Shown here: piece after piece, positions 49,387-59,963 of the stretch
Position numbering within the stretch: the first letter of the stretch is position 1
Layout: each line of letters begins with the position of its first letter
NCBI RefSeq assembly: GCF_000320405.1
Contig: NZ_KB291715.1
Span: forward strand, 1 to 64,000
Length of the DNA: 64,000 nucleotides
Direction of reading: 5' to 3'
DNA from: Clostridium celatum DSM 1785
Lineage (GTDB): Bacteria > Bacillota > Clostridia > Clostridiales > Clostridiaceae
Notes under the pieces: generated by a model
The model's input: the letters and a program-made list of their open reading frames with translations, nothing else
What the model was told of the DNA's origin: nothing
The model's database searches: none
Translations under genes and position numbers: made by a program

Positions 49387-49482
49387 AAAAAGTGATGATA
49401 TATTATACAGAAATTTATACATTCTAATAAGTAGCTTACTGCTTCTTAATATATATTCTTTCCAGTCATATCATCACTTTTT
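49387..49482 (-). repeat. Cruciform-like inverted repeat downstream of pepD
   Basis: AAAAAGTGATGATAT and its exact 15-base complement flank 66 bases that contain an inner AAGTAGC/GCTTCTT hairpin. On the minus strand a T-run follows. It lies 50 bases after the pepD stop and may be its terminator or a small structured RNA. The 326-base gap 49205-49531 holds no other visible feature. Confidence 0.5.
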
Positions 49483-49531
49483 CTAATGTAACTTTTAACT
49501 TCTAATCTTTTGTTGCTAAGATTTCTTATAT

Positions 49532-50985
49532 TTATTTAATCTCTTTTAGTATAGCCTTTAAGTATTCGTAGCAATTTCTTACCGAAGATATACTCATATG
49601 TTCATCTGGTGTATGAACATCATAAAGATTTGGCCCAAAACTTATCATATCAAGGTTTCCTAGCTTTTCATTAAATAATCCACATTCAACCCCAGCATGA
49701 ATCGCAACTATCTCTGCTTCCTTACCATACATTTCTTTATGAACATTTTGACATATTTCTCTTATCTTTGAATTTGGATTATACTCCCAAGCTGGATAAT
49801 CTGATGTTGTAGAGAAATCTCCACCTAAAAGCTCAACTATAGTTTTACTTCTTAAAACTATTTCTTCCTTTAATGAAGGTACTGAACTTCTAATAGCAGA
49901 ATCAAATATAACTTTATTATCTACAGTAGTTAATACTCCTAAATTTGTTGAACTTTCAACTAACGCTTCTATTTCTGTACTCTTTGTATTTATTCCAAAT
50001 TGGAATAAAGATATAATAAATTCACAACTTTACTTGTACATTCATCTGTAAACTCTTTTCCTTCATTATTAGAATAAATTGAAGCCTCTATTTTTAATCC
50101 TGGGTCTTGAGCTCTAAGTTCATTTGAGATTATTGTGTTCCAATTATTAATTATATCCACAACTATATTTTCATCATTAACATTTATAGCTATTACAGCC
50201 TCTGCTTCTCTTGGAATAGCATTATTTTTTGAACCACCATTTAAACTTACAAGGTTAAATTTAACTTCTCTTAATAATCCCTTAAGAATTCTGCCTAATA
50301 TTTTATTTGAATTTCCTCTTTCTTTAATTATATCCATACCAGAGTGACCACCCTTTAATCCTGATATGTTTATTTTTATTAACTTTTTATCATTTATAGC
50401 TTGATAATTTACATCTATAGTAGCATTGCTTCTTATACCGCCTGCACAGCTAACTAATAAGTAACCTTCTTCTTCATTATCAAGATTAATTAATATCTTC
50501 CCATCTATATGTTCTTTATTTATAGCCATTGCACCTGACATTCCTGTTTCTTCATCAGTAGTAATTAATACCTCTATTGGTGGATGTGGAATATCATCTG
50601 ATGCTAAAATAGCCATTGCATAAGCAACTGCAATACCATTATCAGCTCCTAATGTCGTATCTGTTGCATAAATATAATCATCAACAATTCTTAATTTTAA
50701 TGGATCTTTTTCAAAGTCATGCTCTATTCCATTATTCTTTTCACAAACCATATCCATATGACCTTGAATAATTACCGTTGGTGCATTTTCATATCCTTTT
50801 GTACCTGGTTTTTTTATAATAATATTTAGCGCTTCATCTTGGATAGACTCTAAACCTAATCTTTTACCAAAATTTAATAAATAATCACTTATTTCTTTTT
50901 CATTTCCTGATCCCCTAGGAATATTTGAAATTTCTTCGAAATATTCAAAAACAGCTTTTGGTTCTAAATTTTGTAAAACTTTCAT
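49532..50985 (-). pseudogene. pepD: Aminoacyl-histidine dipeptidase PepD (M20), frameshifted
   Basis: If one base is restored this encodes a 484-residue M20 metallopeptidase of normal length. The N-terminal 331 codons have QGHMDMVCEKN (about 74), TLGADNGIAVAYAMA (about 115), TTDEETGMSGA (about 145) and the GGHSGMDI lid motif. The frame breaks at about 50015-50022, where AATTTATT probably lacks one T. The next frame reads FIISLFQFGINTKSTEIE and continues through GGDFSTTSDYPAW and AIHAGVECG to the end. PepD cleaves Xaa-His dipeptides such as carnosine. A homopolymer undercall is the simplest explanation. Confidence 0.87.
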
Positions 50986-51110
50986 ATTGTTGTCTCCTTA
51001 TTTTGTTAATTATGTTAAAATAATTATATATCAAACAGTATACTATAATCTATATATCAATAAAATTTACTGCTATATAATTTTTATTTTAATTAAAGTG
51101 AGGTGGTTTT

Positions 51111-52529
51111 ATGCAAAAGACTAAAATGATTTTTACAATTGGACCTGCAAGTGATAATGAAGAAACTTTAACAAAACTTATAAACATAGGAATGAACGTT
51201 GCTAGATTAAATTTTTCCCATGGAACTCACGAAACCCATAAAGATAAAATAAACCTTATAAAAAAAATACGAAAATCCCTAAATACTCCAACAGCAATAA
51301 TGTTAGATATTAAAGGACCTAAAATTAGAACTCATAACTTTATTAATGATGCTGTAGAGTTAAAGGCTGGACAAATATTTACATTTATATGTGGTGAAGA
51401 AATTTTAGGAGATAATACATGTTGTTCTATAACATATGACGAATTATATAAAGATGTTAAGCCTGGTGGCACTATTCTTGTAGATGATGGTGTTTTAAAA
51501 TTTGAAGTTATCTCTGTAGAAAATAAAAGTATTGTATGCAAAACATTAACTGATGGTGTAATTAGAAATCATAAAGGGGTTAATGTCCCTAACGTTAGTA
51601 TCAATCTTCCTTCTGTAACAGAAAAAGATAAAAACGACTTAATATTTGGATGTAAAATGGGTGTTGATTTTATTGCTGCATCTTTTGTAAGAAAAGCCTC
51701 TGATATCTTAGAAATTAGAGATTTGCTTAATGCCAATAACGGAAGTAACATTCAAATAATAGCTAAAATTGAGAGTCAGGAAGGCGTAAACAACATAGAT
51801 TCTATTTTAGAAGTATCTGATGGAATAATGGTTGCTAGAGGAGACATGGGCGTTGAAATTCCAATAGAACGAGTTCCTCTTATTCAAAAAACTATAATAA
51901 GGAAATGTAATGAAGCTGGAAAAATAGTAATTACAGCTACCCAAATGCTTGATTCAATGATAAGAAACCCACTTCCTACTAGAGCTGAAGCTTGCGATAT
52001 ATGCAATGCCATTTTTGATGGTACCGATGCAATAATGTTAAGTGGTGAAAGTGCAAGTGGATTATATCCTATAGAAGCAGCAATAACTATGTCTAAAATA
52101 GCAAAAGAGACGGAATCACATTTAGATTATAACTTTTTAAATCAACGCTTAAAGGAACCTGCAATGTACGATTTTGCTGAAGCTATAAGTTATTCAACTT
52201 GTAGAACTTCCAATGTTCTTCATGCTAAGGCAATAGTAGCTGCCACAAACTCTGGTTCTACAGCTAAACTGGTATCAAAATATAAACCTAGGTGTCCTAT
52301 AATTGCAATAACTCCTCATGATGAAGTTATGCGTGGATTAAGCTTAAATTTTGGTGTCTTTCCAGTTTTATGTTCTCATTTTGAAAGTACTGATGATATT
52401 TTAGCAGAAGCAAAAAGAGTTGCTAAGAAGCTAGAACTCGCTACAGAAGGTGATGATATTATTGTAGCTGCAGGCATGCCAACAAACTATACTGGCGGAA
52501 CCAACATGCTAAAAATAGAAAAAATATAG
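51111..52529 (+). CDS. pyk: Pyruvate kinase
   Basis: The 472-residue enzyme has the canonical motifs KTKMIFTIGPAS (about 3), MNVARLNFSHG (about 28), LDIKGPKIRT (about 66), IIAKIESQEGVNNIDSIL (about 216-233) and the active-site MVARGDMGVEIP (about 240). The C-terminal allosteric domain ends normally, without the extra PEP-utiliser domain of some Firmicute forms. It makes pyruvate and ATP from PEP. The gene stands alone on the plus strand behind GTGAGGTGG. Confidence 0.95.
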   Translation: MQKTKMIFTIGPASDNEETLTKLINIGMNVARLNFSHGTHETHKDKINLIKKIRKSLNTPTAIMLDIKGPKIRTHNFINDAVELKAGQIFTFICGEEILGDNTCCSITYDELYKDVKPGGTILVDDGVLKFEVISVENKSIVCKTLTDGVIRNHKGVNVPNVSINLPSVTEKDKNDLIFGCKMGVDFIAASFVRKASDILEIRDLLNANNGSNIQIIAKIESQEGVNNIDSILEVSDGIMVARGDMGVEIPIERVPLIQKTIIRKCNEAGKIVITATQMLDSMIRNPLPTRAEACDICNAIFDGTDAIMLSGESASGLYPIEAAITMSKIAKETESHLDYNFLNQRLKEPAMYDFAEAISYSTCRTSNVLHAKAIVAATNSGSTAKLVSKYKPRCPIIAITPHDEVMRGLSLNFGVFPVLCSHFESTDDILAEAKRVAKKLELATEGDDIIVAAGMPTNYTGGTNMLKIEKI

Positions 52530-52544
52530 TTAAAATTAACCTAA

Positions 52545-52582
52545 AAAGTGCTTATATAACTGAAATGTTATATAAGCACTTT
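52545..52582. terminator. Bidirectional terminator between pyk and the S1-protein gene
   Basis: AAAGTGCTTATATAAC/GTTATATAAGCACTTT is a 16-base perfect stem with a 6-base loop between convergent genes. Confidence 0.9.
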
Positions 52583-52643
52583 CTCTACTCTAACATTTAA
52601 TCTAATTTCATAGATAACTGTTCTCTAATATATTTCTTTCATC

Positions 52644-53786
52644 CTAGAATAAACCTTTGAATAATTCTCCTAGAGTAACCCCATCTTCTGTATCATTATA
52701 TTGCATGTATTCATTTGATCTTTCTACTGCATCTTTAATACTTAAAGATATTCTCTTATCTGCTTTATTAACATCAAGAACCTTAACTTTTACAGTTTGA
52801 CCCATTTGAAGTACATCTGATGGTTTTGCTATATTTTCATCTGTAATTTCATTTATATGAACTAATCCTTCAACTCCTGGGAATAATTCTACAAATGCAC
52901 CAAATGACATAAACTTAACTACTTTACCTTCTACTACATCTCCTGCTTTTATGCTATCTGCATGTACCTTCCAAGGTTCTTTATCTACATCTTTTAATAT
53001 TAATGAAACTCTCTCATTTTGAGCATCTACTTCACCAACAAATACTGTAACCTTATCTCCAACATTAACAACATCTTCAACTCTTTTAACTCTTTCCCAA
53101 GCTAAATCATTAATGTGAATTAATCCTGTAACTCCACCGATATCAACAATTGCACCAGCTTTTATTACTTTCTTAACTATACCTTCTCTTTTTTCTCCAC
53201 TTTTAATAGACTTCCAAATTTCTTTCTTTTTAGCTTCATAAGCTTCTTCTTCTAAAATTCTTCTAGAAGCAACAATTTTTCTGTTTCTTAAGTCTAATTC
53301 TGTTAATCTAACTTCAATTTCTTTTCCAAGTAAAGTTTTAAGATCAACTCTTTCTCTCGAAGCTAATGATGCTGGAATGAATACTCTAATAGATCCATAA
53401 TATGCAACTAATCCACCTTTAACTTCCTCTTTAACTATAACCTTAATAGTTTCTTCATTTTTAAATGCAGTCTTTAAATCTTCTTTTTCAGTAATTTGAA
53501 GTGCTCTTAATCTTGATAATTGCACATAACCTTCTCCATCGTTAGGTGAAATAACGTATACATCTAAAATATCTCCTGGTTTAACCACTTCATTTAAAGA
53601 AACATCATTATTTGTTAATTCCTCTTTAGATATAACACCATCAAATGCGTAATTAATATTAACTATAACTTCTTTATCATTAACATCAATAACTTGACCT
53701 TTTAATATATCTCCTGAACTTATTCTCTTAACATCAAAATCTTTTAAAAAATCTCCCATTGAGTTTTCGTTTAATTCAACTGTCAT
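52644..53786 (-). CDS. rpsA: S1-domain RNA-binding protein (ribosomal protein S1 homologue)
   Basis: The 380-residue protein holds four S1 repeats (about 24-95, 105-175, 190-260 and 275-345); the last two are the most canonical (for example KSGEKREGIVKKVIKAGAIVDIGGVTGLIHINDL). This matches the four-repeat S1 homologues of Firmicutes. I place the start at 53786, where GAGGAG is correctly spaced; the ATG 15 bases upstream overlaps that site. It may help translation start on some mRNAs. Confidence 0.88.
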   Translation of the reverse strand: MTVELNENSMGDFLKDFDVKRISSGDILKGQVIDVNDKEVIVNINYAFDGVISKEELTNNDVSLNEVVKPGDILDVYVISPNDGEGYVQLSRLRALQITEKEDLKTAFKNEETIKVIVKEEVKGGLVAYYGSIRVFIPASLASRERVDLKTLLGKEIEVRLTELDLRNRKIVASRRILEEEAYEAKKKEIWKSIKSGEKREGIVKKVIKAGAIVDIGGVTGLIHINDLAWERVKRVEDVVNVGDKVTVFVGEVDAQNERVSLILKDVDKEPWKVHADSIKAGDVVEGKVVKFMSFGAFVELFPGVEGLVHINEITDENIAKPSDVLQMGQTVKVKVLDVNKADKRISLSIKDAVERSNEYMQYNDTEDGVTLGELFKGLF

Positions 53787-53894
53787 AATACCACTCCTCA
53801 TATAACAAACATTTCACTCTTAATTTTAAGCTACCCTTTAATTTTATACAAGTGTAACTCTCAAAATTTAACTTATTAAAAATATTGTAAATAA

Positions 53895-53929
53895 TAAAAA
53901 AAGAACCTCTATTCAGTAAGAGGCCCTTT
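53895..53929 (-). terminator. Terminator of the CBS-protein gene
   Basis: The AAAGGGCCTCTT/AGAGGTTCTTT stem is followed by a run of T on the minus strand, immediately after the CBS gene. Confidence 0.75.
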
Positions 53930-53934
53930 ATTTA

Positions 53935-54354
53935 CTATATTAAGCTTTTTTCCTTACTAATGATGTTATAGCAATAATTTATTATATCTCCACGCTTTAT
54001 TATACCAATAAAAATACCTTCATCATCAACAACTGGTACAAAATTTTGAGTTGTTGCTAATCTTATAATACTTTCTACATCAGCATTAATTGATACACAT
54101 TTATGCCTTGTTCTTCTTGGTATTTCACTAACCTTAACATTTTCAGTATTCTTAAAATTAAGATTTGGAGTATTTTTTAGTTTCCACAACAAATCTCCTT
54201 CTGTTAATGTTCCCATATACTTGCCTTGTTTATCTATTAATGGAATAGCAGTGTAACCATGATGTTCCATTCTTTCTATAACCTGCCTCATTGTTGCTTC
54301 TATATTTTCGTAAATAACCTCACTTTTAGGAGTTAAAAGAAACGCAATATTCAT
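53935..54354 (-). CDS. CBS-domain pair protein (CbpA/YkuL-like)
   Basis: The 139-residue protein consists of two CBS motifs: AIPLIDKQGKYMGTLTEGDLLWKL (about 36-59) and FVPVVDDEGIFIGIIKRGDIINY (about 104-126). Free CBS pairs bind adenine nucleotides; small Firmicute members can bind cyclic-di-AMP. No partner domain is fused, and the ligand is unknown. It ends at the terminator at 53895-53929. Confidence 0.8.
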   Translation of the reverse strand: MNIAFLLTPKSEVIYENIEATMRQVIERMEHHGYTAIPLIDKQGKYMGTLTEGDLLWKLKNTPNLNFKNTENVKVSEIPRRTRHKCVSINADVESIIRLATTQNFVPVVDDEGIFIGIIKRGDIINYCYNIISKEKSLI

Positions 54355-54448
54355 ATCATTTCCCCTTCTTTTAATTCTAATTTATAATTATATCTTCCTA
54401 TTTCATTTTATCATATTTTCAATGTAAATGTTGTAAATATTTTGATTT

Positions 54449-55381
54449 TTAACAATTTGTTAATTTAGTTGCGTGTTTATTGAAAATTTTATTTTTAAAC
54501 TTATCTTCATATCTTATATACTCATATTCGTCAATAATTGTTGATACCTCTTTATATATTTCATCACCACATAAACTTCTTTTTACAATAAGCTCGTCCA
54601 TAACTTTACTATCACATTTTGAACATATACCAAGAGATATAAATCTCCACCCTACTATTATAAATGGATAACTAACATCTAGTTTACTCTTACATTTAGG
54701 ACAAATTTGTTTAATCTTACTATAGTCTAATTCAATATCCTCTAATGATTTTACATCTAAAGCTGGCATTTTAAATATATCCTTTATAATATAGTTTTTT
54801 ACAGCTCTTGAATTATATATATTCTTAAATACATGAGCTGTATAAATAGCATCATTTAAAGCATCATGTAATAGCTCTTCATTTGCTTTTATTTTTAAAT
54901 ACTTAAGAGCATTCTTTAAGCTTAATGATTTTTTATATCCTAATATTTTGGTTGTATATTCTTGAATATCAAGATAATTTTGTATCCAACTTAAATCATT
55001 ATAGCCATAATAATTAGAATTCCTTATTATTTCAGCAATATCATCCTTTGCCCATGAACAAATAATGTCTCCATCATCTACCATATTCCTTAATTTTTCA
55101 ATTCCTTCTATAAAAGGTACTCCATTTTCTAAACTTTTTACATCAATATTAGTTATCTCTAATATTTTAGGATTTATTACTGGAATTACACTTGGCTTTA
55201 TAAATACCCTTAACTCTTCTAATGGTTTAAGATGTACATCTAATTTTATTGCACCAATTTCAATTATCTCATTTACTAAATCTAAATTTTTCAAATTTGG
55301 AATTTCATTATATATATTAGGAAAACACTTATGTATTCCACTTAAATTATTAAATTCTAAGTCAATTATTATAAAAGCCAA
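54449..55381 (-). CDS. DnaQ-like 3'-5' exonuclease (KapD/DEDD family) with zinc-binding tail
   Basis: The 310-residue protein has an N-terminal DEDD exonuclease domain: FIIDLEFN (about 3), VNEIIEIGAIKLD (about 35-47), CSWAKDDI (about 107) and LLHDALNDAIYTAHVF (about 170). A C-terminal Cys-rich part carries CPKCKSK (about 222) and CSKCDSK (about 247), a probable zinc ribbon. The exonuclease fold is clear; whether it acts on DNA or RNA is not. It sits 11 bases after the MutS-like gene in the same direction. Confidence 0.8.
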   Translation of the reverse strand: MAFIIIDLEFNNLSGIHKCFPNIYNEIPNLKNLDLVNEIIEIGAIKLDVHLKPLEELRVFIKPSVIPVINPKILEITNIDVKSLENGVPFIEGIEKLRNMVDDGDIICSWAKDDIAEIIRNSNYYGYNDLSWIQNYLDIQEYTTKILGYKKSLSLKNALKYLKIKANEELLHDALNDAIYTAHVFKNIYNSRAVKNYIIKDIFKMPALDVKSLEDIELDYSKIKQICPKCKSKLDVSYPFIIVGWRFISLGICSKCDSKVMDELIVKRSLCGDEIYKEVSTIIDEYEYIRYEDKFKNKIFNKHATKLTNC

Positions 55382-55392
55382 AATTCTCCCCC

Positions 55393-57183
55393 CTAAATCT
55401 CAATACCTGCTAATTTCATCAAATGTCTTGCATTCTGTGTCTCACTTTTTCCTTTTCTGAGAATATAATCAAAATGTATTTCATTATTTTTATAGTATTC
55501 TCTAAAATTATAATTAACAAGCCACTTTCTTTCATTTTCTAAATTACATAGCTCTAAATCATGTGTAGAAACTAATCCCATACCATCCAATTTTACAAGT
55601 TGTTCTATTAATATTTTAGCACCTTCATGTCTATCTCTTGAATTAGTACCTTTAAAAATCTCATCTAACAAGAAAAATACTTTTTCTCCACGTTTAGCTC
55701 CTTCAATTACTAATTTAATTCTTAATATTTCTGCATAAAAAGATGATATATTTTCTTCTAGATTATCCTGTGTTCTCATACATGTATAAATATTATATAT
55801 TCCACATTTAAACGATTTTGAAAATGTAGGTAATCCTAAATATGAAAGCACCATATTAAATCCAATTGTTCTTAAAAAGGTACTTTTTCCTGACATATTT
55901 GAACCTGTAATCAATGCAACCTTCTCTGAATTACTTAATTTAAAACTATTAACTTTAGCTCTATCTCCAAGTAGCGGATGTCCCCCATCTACTATCTCAA
56001 TCTCATTTGCACCTGAAATACTTGGATAAACCCAATCTTCATGTTCAAATGCTAAACTAGAAAGACTTATTAATGATTCAATTTCTCCCATTATTTTCAG
56101 CCATTTTTCTAAATTTTCACCATTAGTGCTCTTCCATTTTTCTAAATTATACAGAATAAATATATCTGACATAAATAGTACATTTATTATTAAATAGTAA
56201 GCATTTGCATTACTATCTCCAAGCCAATTTATTATATTCTTAAGCTTAGACATTTGTTTTTTGCAACTTACATCTCTACTGAATAAACCCTTTTGTAATT
56301 TAACTAATTTATCTGATTTAAAGTTTTCCTCTTGAATTATGCTTAATATATTACTATATTGAACTATTTTCTTTTTATTACTTATAAAAATATCAATGAC
56401 ATCTGTTAATCTTCTTGTAAGTAGCTTAATTACTAAATAATTTATAACTAAATCCAATAATAAATATTTTATTTCCAATCTTCCTATAACGGTTAAAAAT
56501 AATAAAATACTTGTAATAGTTATAAAAAAATACGGAATAAATCTTATAGTAAAATTATTATCTGATTTCTCATTTATCCATTTAATTAATAAATCTAATT
56601 TATCTTTTTCTTTCTTTTCCCTATATGCTTCAAGATATATTTTTTCACAAAATTCCCTTTTATCAGCTAACTCTTTTATAGCCTCTTGATTATCCTTAAT
56701 CTCATATCTAGTAGGAATGTTTTTCAGCATTAATTTTTCAGCTAAACTTTCTCTTCCAAACTTTGTTATAGTTATATTTATCCACTGAAATAATGAATTT
56801 TTTCCAAAGATATCCAAATCACTTGCGAATTGATTATCTTCTTCTATAAATTCTACTCCTGTATCCACAAATGATTTCCAATCACCATTTAATCTTTTTT
56901 TCCCTTTTTCATTATATTCAAGCATTATTAATATCTTATTTTTTTTATTTATTTTTCCATTATGAACGAATGCTATTAACATAAAAGTTATAACGGATAT
57001 TATTGCAATAATAATCATTCCGTTAATATTATCTCTTTTATATGCAAAATATACCATAATTAATGCAATAGCAACTATTACAAATCTAATGCTTGAGAAT
57101 ATTATAAGTTCTTTTTCTAAACTTCTTAATTCTTCTTTAAACTTAATAATATTATCTTCATAATATTTAAGTGCCTTTTTCAT
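55393..57183 (-). CDS. Membrane-anchored MutS-like ATPase
   Basis: The 596-residue protein has two pairs of membrane helices (about 30-75 and 210-255), then the MutS domain V ATPase with GSNMSGKST (Walker A, about 424-432), a signature SSFYAEILR and FFLLDEIFKGTN (Walker B). It lacks the mismatch-binding and connector domains of MutS1 and the Smr domain of MutS2. It is a transmembrane member of the MutS family whose function is unknown. I use the ATG at 57183 (AGAGG upstream). Confidence 0.8.
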   Translation of the reverse strand: MKKALKYYEDNIIKFKEELRSLEKELIIFSSIRFVIVAIALIMVYFAYKRDNINGMIIIAIISVITFMLIAFVHNGKINKKNKILIMLEYNEKGKKRLNGDWKSFVDTGVEFIEEDNQFASDLDIFGKNSLFQWINITITKFGRESLAEKLMLKNIPTRYEIKDNQEAIKELADKREFCEKIYLEAYREKKEKDKLDLLIKWINEKSDNNFTIRFIPYFFITITSILLFLTVIGRLEIKYLLLDLVINYLVIKLLTRRLTDVIDIFISNKKKIVQYSNILSIIQEENFKSDKLVKLQKGLFSRDVSCKKQMSKLKNIINWLGDSNANAYYLIINVLFMSDIFILYNLEKWKSTNGENLEKWLKIMGEIESLISLSSLAFEHEDWVYPSISGANEIEIVDGGHPLLGDRAKVNSFKLSNSEKVALITGSNMSGKSTFLRTIGFNMVLSYLGLPTFSKSFKCGIYNIYTCMRTQDNLEENISSFYAEILRIKLVIEGAKRGEKVFFLLDEIFKGTNSRDRHEGAKILIEQLVKLDGMGLVSTHDLELCNLENERKWLVNYNFREYYKNNEIHFDYILRKGKSETQNARHLMKLAGIEI

Positions 57184-57260
57184 TAACAATACCTCTTTTT
57201 AATTAATTTTATATTTTAAGTTTAGACTATTTTTATCATTTAATCCATATAAAAGTAATT

Positions 57261-59963
57261 TTATTTCATTAATTCATTATATTTGTATTTAACATTTTCC
57301 CTATTTAATATTTCTATTTCTCTATTTTGGCAAGTAAATATAAGTATTTGTTTAATATTTAACTTTATTAAATGTTTTAAAGCTCTGTCTAATCTTTTAT
57401 CATCATATTGAATAAAAGTATCGTCTAAATAAATTGCTAAATCTTTTAATTTAAATATCATTTCTATAAATGCTAATCTCAAAGCTAAGTATAATTGATC
57501 ATTAGCTCCATTACTTAAAAACTCTGATCTTAACATATTATTTTCATCTTTAACCATCATTTCATAATTATCATCAACCATAACTTTATTATATTTCTCA
57601 TAAGTAAGCTCTTTAAATCCTTCTATTACTTTATCATTTAGTACTTCTCCAATCCCACCCCTAAGTTCATCATAAGCTTCCTTTAAAATATTATTTGCAA
57701 TAATGCTTGCTTCAAGCTGTTTTTTTAACCTAATAATTTTTCTGTTAGTTTCTTCTATTTCCTCTTCTATTTCTGGAATATTTCTTTTACCCTTAAATCT
57801 AGTATTAACTTCATTTTCTATATCTTTAATTTGTTTTTCTATATCAATTAACTCTTTATTTTTATCTCTTATAGCTTTATCAACTTCTTCTTCATTTTTA
57901 TAATCATAATTATCGTTATTATGAATTATATCTAACATTTCTTCTTTTATTAACTCAATATCTTTATCTTTAGTTAATGCTAAATAGGCTTCCTCAACAG
58001 ATGCAAGTTTTTTATCTATCTCATCTTTTAATACTATCTTTTCTTCTAAATCTAAAATAACTTGCCCTGTATTATTTATATTATTATTTTTAATTCCAAT
58101 TAAGCTTAATTCTTCAGCTATTTTTTTTTGCTTTAAATTTAATTCATTTACTGTATTATTTAAGGAAGTAGCTAAATTCTTAATTTCTATTTCCATTGCA
58201 ACAAAATCTTTTTCAATTTTTTTATAATTATTTATAGTATTTATTAGCTTGTCTATATTTTTAGCATTAGCAATTTCTAAATATTTTTTTATCTCTATTT
58301 CATTTTCATTGTAATTTATTAATGCTTTATCTAAATCTAATAGTTCTTTTTGTCTTATATTTTCTAATATTCTCTCGTTTATCTTTTCTTGTATACTTAA
58401 ATAATCATTATAGATCGTTAAGTTCTTTAATAATTCTTCATAACTTTCAACTCCTATAATACTCATATAAGAGTTTAATTGTTTTTCTAAATCATCTATG
58501 CTTTTCTTTAAATTATTTATCTTTTTATTATTATTATTTGAAGAGTACACCTTATAAACATATAACGAAAATGTTACCATCGCTATAATATATAAACTTA
58601 AGCTTAAAACAATATTTTTAATAATAAGGCCAATAATTAAAGCAAAAATTACTATACATATTAATCCTTTATCAGAAAGCACATTAATTTTAACTTTTTT
58701 ATTTTCTTCTATGCTAGTTTTTAATTCTACTAATTTGTTTTTATATTCTTTAAGAGTGCTTTCTATTTCAGGTTTGATTTCTTCTATTTTTTTTAAATTT
58801 CTAACTATTTTTCTTGCTTCACTTTCTTTATTTTCTAAATAGCTAATTTCACTATCTATTTTTTTCTTTATATTAACTTTCTCACCTAATATATCTTTTT
58901 GGATTTTTAACTTTTCTAGTCTGTTTACAATATCCTCATCAAATTTATTTATATAGTCATATTGTTTAAAAGGTTCTTTGGCTTTTCTTAAATTATCCTC
59001 TTTCATTTTCATTTCTTCTTCTTGCTTTTTCTTTGTATCTAAAAGCCTTAAATAAATGAAATATTCTTCTTTGATATTATCTATGATTTTTTTATCAATT
59101 ATTTTATCATTAAATTTTAAAGATTTTATAATATTCTTTTCTTCATTTTCTAGTTCTTGTTTTCTTAAAAAATAATTATTTATTTCTTCATACTCTTTCT
59201 TTAATTTTATTTTTTTTAAATACTTTTTATATTCATCTAAACTAATTAACTTAAAATTTAAATATTTTCTTGCTTCTTTCAATTTAATAATATTTTCCTC
59301 ATTTTTTAAATTATTTTCGGATAATTCATATGCCTCATATCTTTCTTTAAGTAAACTGCTGTACTTTTGTGTTAATAAATCATATTCTCCGCTCTTTCTA
59401 TTATTAGAAATACTTTTTCTATACCTTTCTATTTTAAGAAATGATGAATCTATCGAAGATTCTTCTTCATTTTCACTAACTAAATTAACTATCTTATCTA
59501 ATATCTCTTCATCTTTATTTCTCTTAACATTCACAGCTAATTGCCCAATAAACAATGTGTTTAAAAACGTTGCTCTATTTATTCCTAGTAGGCTCTTTCC
59601 AGGCTCATCAGAACTTATTTCATTGGCTGCATTCCCAGTTATAGCATCTATTACTATGCATGAATCCTCCTTTTTTGTTTTACCAAAAACCCTTTTTATA
59701 ATATACTCTTTATTTTTATGCTCTATATATAATTCTCCGCTAATTTTATCACCATTTATAGGTGAATATCTTAACCTTTCATTATTTCTATAATCTTTTC
59801 CTCTATAGCTTGAAAATCCATATAACCATACCTTTATAAAAGATTGAATTGTACTTTTGCCTGCTTCATTTTCTCCATATATAATATTTATTCCTTCATT
59901 TAGCTCTAAAACTTTATTTTTCAATCCCCCAAAAGCAATTATATTTATTTTTTTAATAATCAT
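57261..59963 (-). CDS. YhaN-like SMC/AAA ATPase with internal membrane segment
   Basis: The 900-residue protein has an N-terminal GENEAGKST P-loop (about 30-38), long coiled coils (about 160-420 and 475-760) and a C-terminal SNGANDQLYLALRLAF signature with AIYLDDTFIQYDD Walker B. The hinge is replaced by two membrane helices (about 429-472), and there is no CxxC zinc hook. This is the layout of B. subtilis YhaN rather than SbcC. It overlaps the phosphoesterase gene upstream by 11 bases, so the two form a YhaN/YhaO-like complex. The role in DNA metabolism is inferred from the family. Confidence 0.8.
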   Translation of the reverse strand: MIIKKINIIAFGGLKNKVLELNEGINIIYGENEAGKSTIQSFIKVWLYGFSSYRGKDYRNNERLRYSPINGDKISGELYIEHKNKEYIIKRVFGKTKKEDSCIVIDAITGNAANEISSDEPGKSLLGINRATFLNTLFIGQLAVNVKRNKDEEILDKIVNLVSENEEESSIDSSFLKIERYRKSISNNRKSGEYDLLTQKYSSLLKERYEAYELSENNLKNEENIIKLKEARKYLNFKLISLDEYKKYLKKIKLKKEYEEINNYFLRKQELENEEKNIIKSLKFNDKIIDKKIIDNIKEEYFIYLRLLDTKKKQEEEMKMKEDNLRKAKEPFKQYDYINKFDEDIVNRLEKLKIQKDILGEKVNIKKKIDSEISYLENKESEARKIVRNLKKIEEIKPEIESTLKEYKNKLVELKTSIEENKKVKINVLSDKGLICIVIFALIIGLIIKNIVLSLSLYIIAMVTFSLYVYKVYSSNNNNKKINNLKKSIDDLEKQLNSYMSIIGVESYEELLKNLTIYNDYLSIQEKINERILENIRQKELLDLDKALINYNENEIEIKKYLEIANAKNIDKLINTINNYKKIEKDFVAMEIEIKNLATSLNNTVNELNLKQKKIAEELSLIGIKNNNINNTGQVILDLEEKIVLKDEIDKKLASVEEAYLALTKDKDIELIKEEMLDIIHNNDNYDYKNEEEVDKAIRDKNKELIDIEKQIKDIENEVNTRFKGKRNIPEIEEEIEETNRKIIRLKKQLEASIIANNILKEAYDELRGGIGEVLNDKVIEGFKELTYEKYNKVMVDDNYEMMVKDENNMLRSEFLSNGANDQLYLALRLAFIEMIFKLKDLAIYLDDTFIQYDDKRLDRALKHLIKLNIKQILIFTCQNREIEILNRENVKYKYNELMK

